Below are positions 54,110-61,036 of a DNA stretch of 64,000 bases, piece by piece (position 1 is the stretch's first letter; each line of letters begins with the position of its first letter). The position numbers and the translations under genes are program-made. The notes below the pieces were generated by a model that saw only the letters and a program-made list of their open reading frames with translations, searched no databases and had not been told where the DNA came from. This DNA is from Paraburkholderia hiiakae (GTDB taxonomy: Bacteria > Pseudomonadota > Gammaproteobacteria > Burkholderiales > Burkholderiaceae), in contig NZ_CAJHCQ010000016.1 in NCBI RefSeq assembly GCF_904848665.1, forward strand, positions 1 through 64,000. Direction: 5' to 3'.

Positions 54110-56488
54110 ATGCGTATGAATGCTGTGACAAAACGTTTTACGGATACATTGCTCCACCCAAGCGCGCGCCTGACCCAGCGTCTAAGCCTCTGGGTTGGCG
54201 GGCTCGAAATTCCGCTCGACGTCGTCAAGTTCAGGGTGAAGGCGGGCTTCTGCCAGGACTATATCGTTGACGTCACGGTGACGTCGCCGGAACTCGCCAT
54301 CGACGGCAAGCTCTGCGTGGGGAAACGGGCGGGGTTGCAGATCGACGAGCGTGCGACGGTGCCTTCGGCGAGCTATACCGAGCCCGTCGACCGTGAGGCG
54401 GCGACCTTCAACGGCGTGATAACGCGCTGGAAGCGCATAAGCGTGAGCCGCGACCAGGGCACATACCGCCTGCGCCTCGAACCGCGCTTCGCGGCCCTGC
54501 TCAAGCTGATCGTCCGATCGGATACGTACAAGGACGTTACGCTTCAGGAACTGATCACGCAGACCGTCGTCGACCGGAAGAATTTCGACGCCTTCGACGT
54601 GGAGTTCCAGATTGAGGGACTCCAGGAGAAGATGGAACAGGTGGTCATGTACGAGGAATCCCTCTACAACCTGATCACCCGTCATTGCCGCCGCAAGGGC
54701 GTTTTCTGGTTCTACAAGCAGGGCCGCAGCAAGGACGGGCGGCTCGACACCATCGTTTTCGCGAACAACCCGCGCGCTTATATCCGCTCGATCGACGTGC
54801 CCCTGCTGGACGCCTCGGGCCTGAACAGCAACTGGCAGGAGGCGGCGCAGGAGGTCAACGAGCATCGCAGGCTGGTCGCCGCAACGGTCGAGGTATGGGA
54901 GCGCAACTACCGCACGCCGGAGGACCCGCTACGGGCGACGGCGAACGTCTCCGGCGAATCGGAGGACCGCTCGGTATTCGGACAGATCAGTCGCAGCGCG
55001 GAATTCCACCTCACGCAGGAGCAGGGCGAGACGTACGCGCAGACGCGGCGCGACGAGCTGATCGCACGGCAGGCGACGCTCTCGGGTACAACCGACGCGA
55101 AGGGCGTCGCACCGGGCGTGGTCGTGAAGCTGACGAACGCGAAGCTCGCGAGCGCGGAATACGGCTTCGTGATTACTTCGATGGTCATGAAGGGCAGTCG
55201 CACGAAACCGGCGTTCACCCGCTTCAAGGCGATGCCAGCACACTTCGTGTACCGGCCCAGCTTCGTTTACGAGCGCGACTGGAGATTTCTCAATGGTCCG
55301 GTTGTCGGCGTCGTCACAACGTTTGATTCGGCGCCCTACGCGTGCCTTGACGAATACGGTCGCTATCCGGTCCTACCTAAATTCCTGCAAGGCTCGGGCA
55401 ATACCGACAGACAACTGCTGAAGCTACGTCTGCTGCGTCCGTCGTCGTCGTATCAGGGCGGCTTTCACTCGCCGCTGCTCCCGGATACCGAAGTCCTGCT
55501 CGAAGCGGCCCACAACGACGTCGACCGAATCCATATATCGGGTGCCTTGCATGACTATTCTCATCCGGACGTCGTTCACGGTGCCAACGCAATGTTCAGC
55601 TACGCAATCTGGCGCTCGCCGCTGCTTGGCGCGGAGATTGTGTTTAACGACTTGCAGGGCAAGGAAAGCGCGCGAATTGCGACGGTCTACAACCAGACGG
55701 CGATGAACCAGGGGTACCTGCTCAACAGTAAAAAGCTCAAGCGCGGTGAGGGGTATGAGATCACGACTCAGGGATGGGGCACCACGCGCGCGGCGAAAGG
55801 GCTGTTCTTGTCGGCGGACGCGGCAGCGGGAGCCGATACGCCTCACCTCGAAATGCCTGCCGCCGTCGCGCAGCTCAAGGTGGCCCTCCAGCGCGTAACG
55901 GATCTTGCGGCGGCGACGACGCAGGCCGGGGCCGATCCTGCCGACCGCGCGACACAGGCGGCGCTTCTCGACGGGCTGAACCAGCTTCGCGAGGCGGGGC
56001 TGCTCGCGAGCGCCCCGGGCGGCGTGGCACTCGTCACGCCGAAATCGGTCCAGCACTCGGCGGGCGAGAACGTGATCGTCACGGCGGCCCAGAACATGGA
56101 CGCCAGCGTCACGAAGCGGCTACGCATGGTAGCGGGCGAACTGATCTCGCTATGCGCGCACAAGCTCGGGCTGACGTTTATCGCGGCGAAGGGCAAGGTC
56201 CTGATGGCGGCACTTACGGACGGGATGGATCTTTTCGCGCAGAAGCAGTTGCGCGTCGCGAGCGAAAGCGCGGACGTCCAGATATCGGCCAAGTCGAAGA
56301 TCACGCTCAACAGCGGGGGCGCTTCGGTCGTCATCGAGAACGGCAACATCACGTTCCATTGTCCCGGCGCATACACCATCAAGGCAGCTTCGTTTACCTT
56401 CGTTGGACCGGATAACGTTGCAACGCCGTTGCCGTCGCTGCCGAAGGCCAGCCTGAAGATTTCCGACCAGTATTCGTCGTCCCACTAA
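54110..56488 (+). CDS. vgrG: VgrG, type VI secretion spike protein
   Basis: This complete 792-residue VgrG has the gp27-like domain (about residues 20-400; SLWVGGLEIPLDVVKFRVKA at the start), the gp5-like OB fold (FDSAPYACLDEYGRYPVLP region, about 415-490), and a DUF2345 beta-helix (about 620-765; YEITTQGWGTTRAAKGLFLS then VQHSAGENVIVTAAQNM). It ends without the TTR-like extension of the first VgrG. It differs in sequence from that paralogue but has the same order. The ATG at 54110 has no strong ribosome binding site; ATG at 54116 is an alternative. The peptidoglycan effector follows after 4 bases. Confidence 0.94.
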   Translation: MRMNAVTKRFTDTLLHPSARLTQRLSLWVGGLEIPLDVVKFRVKAGFCQDYIVDVTVTSPELAIDGKLCVGKRAGLQIDERATVPSASYTEPVDREAATFNGVITRWKRISVSRDQGTYRLRLEPRFAALLKLIVRSDTYKDVTLQELITQTVVDRKNFDAFDVEFQIEGLQEKMEQVVMYEESLYNLITRHCRRKGVFWFYKQGRSKDGRLDTIVFANNPRAYIRSIDVPLLDASGLNSNWQEAAQEVNEHRRLVAATVEVWERNYRTPEDPLRATANVSGESEDRSVFGQISRSAEFHLTQEQGETYAQTRRDELIARQATLSGTTDAKGVAPGVVVKLTNAKLASAEYGFVITSMVMKGSRTKPAFTRFKAMPAHFVYRPSFVYERDWRFLNGPVVGVVTTFDSAPYACLDEYGRYPVLPKFLQGSGNTDRQLLKLRLLRPSSSYQGGFHSPLLPDTEVLLEAAHNDVDRIHISGALHDYSHPDVVHGANAMFSYAIWRSPLLGAEIVFNDLQGKESARIATVYNQTAMNQGYLLNSKKLKRGEGYEITTQGWGTTRAAKGLFLSADAAAGADTPHLEMPAAVAQLKVALQRVTDLAAATTQAGADPADRATQAALLDGLNQLREAGLLASAPGGVALVTPKSVQHSAGENVIVTAAQNMDASVTKRLRMVAGELISLCAHKLGLTFIAAKGKVLMAALTDGMDLFAQKQLRVASESADVQISAKSKITLNSGGASVVIENGNITFHCPGAYTIKAASFTFVGPDNVATPLPSLPKASLKISDQYSSSH

Positions 56489-56492
56489 AGCC

Positions 56493-58919
56493 ATGATTAT
56501 CAGCCCTCCCTTTCTGCCCACATCGGGCCTGACTTCGAGTGACGCATCAAAGCCGGACCCCATGATGGACGTCGTCGACCAGTTCGAGATCGGCCATCAC
56601 GGAGTCTATCCGGTCACTTTCGACCGGCGTTTTCACTGCGGCATTCATTTGAATCCTGGTGAGCAGCACGAACCGGTGCGCGCGATTGCCGACGGCGATG
56701 TGGTGGCGTACCGGGTCAGCAAGAACGCTATCTCCGATGGTGCGAAGGATGCCCAGGGGCAACCCCTGCTGAACTCGAATACCGGCTTCGTCCTGCTCAG
56801 GCACACAACCGATACGGGTGACGGGCGCACGATGACGTATTACTCGCTCTACATGCATCTGCTGGATATGACCGCGCAGGAGAACATTGTTCCGCAGCCG
56901 AACGATCCTCCCGAGACCGGCTCGGCGAACGCCTTGCCCAGGTGGCTGCTCGACACGGCAGGGGGCAAGGATGGGGTGGTCCAGCCAGGCGGCACGAAGA
57001 AGGTGTACCGCAAGGACATGCTCGGCTACGTCGGCCAGCATCAGGGCGTGCAGCATCTGCACCACGAGGTTTTCATGGCGGAAGCCGATTTCACGGCTTG
57101 GTTCGATCAGGACGGCCACAAGGTTCAGATTGGCGAAAAGAACCCGGTCCAGCCCCAGTCGGGCGACTACTGGGGGCACAGCTATTTCGTTATCAAGGGG
57201 CCGCTGGAGTTGTATCCCCAGCCGTCCGGGGATGACACCTGGTTTCCCCGGGTGCCGGGTGGATCGATCGCTGCAGGTGATACGCTCTATGTGGAGGCGT
57301 GGTTTAACCTGGGGCGGCGCTATACGCGCGCGTGGATTGACAAGGGTGGCAGCGGCAACGTGACACTGCTCACGTCTGATCCCATCGCGGACCCGTACGA
57401 CAATGACACGAGGCAGTACGAGTACAACCTGTACCAGCGTTCAATGGCGCTATATCCTGCGTGTCCGAGCGATGGATATGAGCTTTTGCGCTTCGGGCGT
57501 ATTCTTTCGATTCCAGTCAAGTTGGCGGAGCCTGTCAATTTGCCCGCCCCGATCGATGGGGCATTACCCGGCAACCCGCATCCGACAAACATATCCGATC
57601 AACGTGTGACTTGGATCGCGGTGCCGTTCGACGAGAACGGTACGCTGGGTTATGTCGACATTGCCCAGGACGCGGTCACGAAGCTGTCTGACGCGGATTT
57701 CCCGTTCTTTACGGGTTGGCAAAAGGTCGATGAGGACAACACGCCGTTCAATCATGACGGGCTGTGCGGATACGACGAGCTTTGCCGCTTGACTGGCGTA
57801 GAGGACCCGCAAGCGACTTCGGGCATGGTGCAGCCGCTCGAATACGACAAGAACAACGACAACAATGCCAACCAGCAGCTTGCCGGCTACATTCAGAGCA
57901 CCGAGGGCGTGGGCGAAAAGCTCAGGGGGCTGGTATGTCAGGCGCGCAGTGAATGGGACCCGTCCAACAACGGCGACCGCTACAAGGATCTGAACGATCC
58001 AGACGGCTTCTTCGGCAAGCAGAAGGATACCAACCCCAATGGGTACACCAACTTCATTGATTTCCTGAGCAAGTTCCAGTTTCTGGACAAGACGCCGCTC
58101 GCCGGAAGGAAGCTCCGGTTTTTCCATCCGCTTGCATTTATCCGGCATTTTAGGAGGTGTGGGTGGCTAAGTGCGTCTGAGCTTACGCAGTGTATTCCGC
58201 GAAAGATTATTGATCAGACAAAGAATGGAGCGCATCAAACAATATATCCAACTTCTACCCTTGACTGGGGTATTGCGCACGGGCGGGCTGAACGTTTCGA
58301 GCGCGAGATTAATATCGCTTTGCGGAAATATTTGATTTCTATTAGTGGGTTGCGCACTGCCTATTTTATGGGGAATGCGATTCAGGAAACTATTTATTTA
58401 AGCCGTACTTCTGAGCTTGGTGGGGCGTCAGCGACATATGCTCCGTGGTATGGTCGCGGTGTAATTCAGCTAACTTTCGAAGAAAATTACCAGAGATATG
58501 GTGATTTTCGTAAATGGAGCGGCCAGCCATCGGTGTATCGTGATTCGCTTGAGACAGATTTGTCGAGGGCTTGTGATTCGGCCGGATTTTATTGGATTAG
58601 TTGTGCCAAACCTATCGCCAAAGTTCATAATATAAATATTGAGGCCGACCGGTTGCCAATTTTCACTGAGACAACATTGACGAATGTATGCTCTAACTAT
58701 GACTACCACACAAAGTCATGTAAGGCCGCTATTTCGAGTATGCCGTTTAGAGCATGTTCTCAATTTGAAAGGTCGGCGCGTGCGGTGAATACTGGTAACC
58801 CGAATAGTACCGGAACGCTAATGGGGTTAATTCCCCGAACAAACGTGTTTATTGCTTCTGTTGCCAAACTGACCGATATTTTGGTTGATTATCCGGGCGC
58901 ATATTCACAAAAGAAATGA
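56493..58919 (+). CDS. Two-domain peptidoglycan-degrading T6SS effector (M23-like plus GH19-like)
   Basis: This 808-residue effector has no signal peptide. Residues about 40-210 resemble a M23 peptidase: RFHCGIHL for the first metal motif, YSLYMHL, and HLHHEVF for the second. The usual H-x-G-x-D is H-x-G-x-H here, so zinc binding or activity may be altered. The middle has SH3-like segments (WIAVPFDENGTLGYVDIA). Residues about 560-800 form a GH19-type glycosidase: MGNAIQETIYLSRTSELGG with two acid residues and APWYGRGVIQLTFEENYQRY. Composition drops sharply to AT-rich from about base 58150. It follows vgrG by 4 bases and precedes an immunity gene by 11. Confidence 0.88.
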   Translation: MIISPPFLPTSGLTSSDASKPDPMMDVVDQFEIGHHGVYPVTFDRRFHCGIHLNPGEQHEPVRAIADGDVVAYRVSKNAISDGAKDAQGQPLLNSNTGFVLLRHTTDTGDGRTMTYYSLYMHLLDMTAQENIVPQPNDPPETGSANALPRWLLDTAGGKDGVVQPGGTKKVYRKDMLGYVGQHQGVQHLHHEVFMAEADFTAWFDQDGHKVQIGEKNPVQPQSGDYWGHSYFVIKGPLELYPQPSGDDTWFPRVPGGSIAAGDTLYVEAWFNLGRRYTRAWIDKGGSGNVTLLTSDPIADPYDNDTRQYEYNLYQRSMALYPACPSDGYELLRFGRILSIPVKLAEPVNLPAPIDGALPGNPHPTNISDQRVTWIAVPFDENGTLGYVDIAQDAVTKLSDADFPFFTGWQKVDEDNTPFNHDGLCGYDELCRLTGVEDPQATSGMVQPLEYDKNNDNNANQQLAGYIQSTEGVGEKLRGLVCQARSEWDPSNNGDRYKDLNDPDGFFGKQKDTNPNGYTNFIDFLSKFQFLDKTPLAGRKLRFFHPLAFIRHFRRCGWLSASELTQCIPRKIIDQTKNGAHQTIYPTSTLDWGIAHGRAERFEREINIALRKYLISISGLRTAYFMGNAIQETIYLSRTSELGGASATYAPWYGRGVIQLTFEENYQRYGDFRKWSGQPSVYRDSLETDLSRACDSAGFYWISCAKPIAKVHNINIEADRLPIFTETTLTNVCSNYDYHTKSCKAAISSMPFRACSQFERSARAVNTGNPNSTGTLMGLIPRTNVFIASVAKLTDILVDYPGAYSQKK

Positions 58920-59485
58920 TTTGGTGACCTATGAAAATCGGAAAATATGTTGTTGCGATGTTATTCCTGCTTTCAAGTGCTGTGGCATATTCGAAGGATT
59001 TGTCAAGCGTTGTTATATCTAATGGTCGCGCATATGTAACAACTCCTATGGGGAAAAAACAGGCGATACTCGCGAGCGGTGCCACTTCCCAATTCGATGC
59101 AAAATTTATCGATTTGACCTTCAATGGATACGCTGATCTATTGATACTTAGAGATAGAGGGGCCAACCAAGAATTCTACAACGTATATCTTTATTCGAAG
59201 GAAAAGGATGCTTATATCTACGATAAGCAACTTAGTGATGTTCCATGTTTGAAAGTTGATAATAAGAAAAAAGAATTAGTGGGGCAGTGTTTCCATGAAA
59301 GTGCCTGTGAAAATTGGGAGGAATATTATTCTGTCTCCCCGGAAGGCCGTATTTCACTTGTCGAGCGTAAGGGAACTTACTGTGATCCAATAAGTGGTCA
59401 AGGTTATTCTTATTCCGATCGCTTTCGAAATAGAAAGAAAATTTCGTCGAAAGTTGTTCCTGTTGGTAATCAATCGGGCAACTAG
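58150..59485 (+). other. AT-rich toxin-domain and immunity cassette
   Basis: From about 58150 to 59485 the sequence is clearly AT-rich compared with the flanks. It covers exactly the GH19-like C-terminal domain of the effector and the whole immunity gene, then returns to high G+C at the PAAR gene (59489). The domain and its antidote therefore appear to have been acquired together and fused in frame to an older N-terminal part. Confidence 0.7.
58931..59485 (+). CDS. Periplasmic immunity protein, XAC2610-like, against the GH19 effector
   Basis: This 184-residue protein has a Sec signal peptide (cleavage near VAYS-KD). The mature part contains DLTFNGYADLLILRD and FYNVYLYSKEKDAYIY, the pattern of the XAC2610-type inhibitor family, which protects Xanthomonas from its own GH19 lysozyme-type effector XAC2609. 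Cys residues in pairs (CLKVD; CFHESAC; YCD) suggest periplasmic disulfides. It starts 11 bases after the effector stop, has the same AT-rich composition, and is the evident antidote to the GH19 domain. Confidence 0.85.
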   Translation: MKIGKYVVAMLFLLSSAVAYSKDLSSVVISNGRAYVTTPMGKKQAILASGATSQFDAKFIDLTFNGYADLLILRDRGANQEFYNVYLYSKEKDAYIYDKQLSDVPCLKVDNKKKELVGQCFHESACENWEEYYSVSPEGRISLVERKGTYCDPISGQGYSYSDRFRNRKKISSKVVPVGNQSGN

Positions 59486-59488
59486 GAT

Positions 59489-59749
59489 ATGCAATCTCCT
59501 ATCCGCAAAGGCGACGAACTCGAACACGGCGGCGAAGTCACAGGCGGCTCGCCGTGGATGAACTTCATGGGCAGGCCGCTTGCCCGCAAGGGCGACGCGG
59601 CTCACTGCGCGCAGCACGGTCCGACCGTCATCGACGAGGGTTACGACGGATTCCCCGACCGCGACGGTACGGCGGTCGCCATGCACCATCACCGCTGCGC
59701 CTGCGGTTGTCGCGTGATCTCGTCGCTCCAGAACGTCGATATCGCGTAA
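59489..59749 (+). CDS. PAAR-domain spike-tip protein
   Basis: This 86-residue protein is a compact PAAR repeat: PLARKGDAAHCAQHGPTVID followed by HHHRCACGCRVISSLQNV, with His and Cys residues placed to bind the single zinc at the cone tip. PAAR caps the VgrG trimer and can carry effectors. It starts 3 bases after the immunity gene and its stop overlaps the next gene's start (TAATG). Its G+C is again high, unlike the immunity gene before it. Confidence 0.9.
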   Translation: MQSPIRKGDELEHGGEVTGGSPWMNFMGRPLARKGDAAHCAQHGPTVIDEGYDGFPDRDGTAVAMHHHRCACGCRVISSLQNVDIA

Positions 59750-61026
59750 TGCCGGTCGATCTTTCTCCCGCAGGACGCTCCCACGCGTATCCCCGGCGGA
59801 TGCGTTTCTGGCCATGGGCAGCTACTTGGTTCGTCTGCAACGTGTTCGGCCCGGTAGTCGTCCTGCTTGTGTGGCCGAAGGACGAGCCTGCGAGTGGGGT
59901 CAAGTTCTGGAGCTGGATTGTCGGGGCACCGAACGGGCTATTCCTCGTCCTGCTCGGTTTTGCTCGCGCGGTCTACGAGACGCTATGGTATCGCGCGTAC
60001 TGGTGCAACCATCATCGTGATCGCTGGCTCGCGGACAAAGTCCGGTTCGCTCAACGTCCACTAAAGTTAATCGGCGCGGGCTACTGCCTGCCGCTTGGCG
60101 GAAAAAATCTGACCGATGTGCTGGCGCGCAAAAGGTCGATCCTCAAGGTGCAGGCACCACGGCACGGCCCCGGCAAGGTTTTGTGCAACCGCTTTGAAGA
60201 TAACGACCCACTACTTGCTATCACCTCTAGCGTGAGTGAAGAGGACGGTGAGCAGGATAACTTAGCAATGCTGACGAAGGTTCTTCCCGCTACTCAGATG
60301 ATTCGTGTCGCAATTGAGCCGCTGGCCGGGAGTATTCAGGCACTGACCCGATACGAAAGGCCATATTGGCCTCAGGTGCGCGTATTGGCCGAGCCTCAGA
60401 TGTCGGACCTGCGCGTGACCCAGGTTCGCGACGCGTTGCGTCTGGCGGCACTACCACCGCTAGAGATTCAGGTCGTTCCGGCAGTCGATGGGCTGCTGGT
60501 GGCCGACGCGTGGCTTGATGCGCACGAATCACGCCCGCTTCTTCTCGTCGCGGCAGCGTGGTACGACGATGGCATTGAGGAGGGTCTGGCGGAGGGTTGC
60601 GCCGCGGTGCTGCTTGACGCCGGTTATTTCCGGCTTCCGCCAGAGGTCAACCCTCAAGCTGTATTGCACCGGCCCGTCGCAAGCATTGCTGCCAAACCCG
60701 AGTACGGTTTCGCGAATGCCGCAGTTTGGGGCAGAACCGACGCTGCGGCGGTGACAGGCGCCTGGATCACCAGCCCGGTTGCTAATTGCGACAAGGCTCT
60801 GGATGCCGCCGGATTTGTGGGTGCAGCAAAAGACGCTGCACAGCGACGCCTCGATCTTCTTGTCGGCGACCTTCGTGCGGCGAACGGCCTGCTTGCGATT
60901 GCCGCTGCGGTTGAGTCTCGTGTTGCAGATGGGCCGCAGCTCGTTGTCGATGGCCTTCAATCAGCCATTCTCCATGTCATCCCCGAAGATCAAACGCCTT
61001 CAACGCATGACGATACCCAAAAATAA
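59749..61026 (+). CDS. Membrane protein of unknown function in T6SS island
   Basis: This 425-residue protein has two N-terminal helices (about residues 22-43 and 56-78; WAATWFVCNVFGPVVVLLVW and VGAPNGLFLVLLGFARAVYE). A ~340-residue soluble domain follows that I do not recognise; its pattern (LLLVAAAWYDDGIEEGLAEG, AAAVTGAWITSP) suggests an alpha/beta fold. It begins by TAATG overlap with PAAR and ends 10 bases before the TssM-like gene, so it is translationally linked to both. A role with that TssM-like protein is likely; enzyme or scaffold cannot be decided. Confidence 0.7.
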   Translation: MPVDLSPAGRSHAYPRRMRFWPWAATWFVCNVFGPVVVLLVWPKDEPASGVKFWSWIVGAPNGLFLVLLGFARAVYETLWYRAYWCNHHRDRWLADKVRFAQRPLKLIGAGYCLPLGGKNLTDVLARKRSILKVQAPRHGPGKVLCNRFEDNDPLLAITSSVSEEDGEQDNLAMLTKVLPATQMIRVAIEPLAGSIQALTRYERPYWPQVRVLAEPQMSDLRVTQVRDALRLAALPPLEIQVVPAVDGLLVADAWLDAHESRPLLLVAAAWYDDGIEEGLAEGCAAVLLDAGYFRLPPEVNPQAVLHRPVASIAAKPEYGFANAAVWGRTDAAAVTGAWITSPVANCDKALDAAGFVGAAKDAAQRRLDLLVGDLRAANGLLAIAAAVESRVADGPQLVVDGLQSAILHVIPEDQTPSTHDDTQK

Positions 61027-61036
61027 CCTGCTGAAC

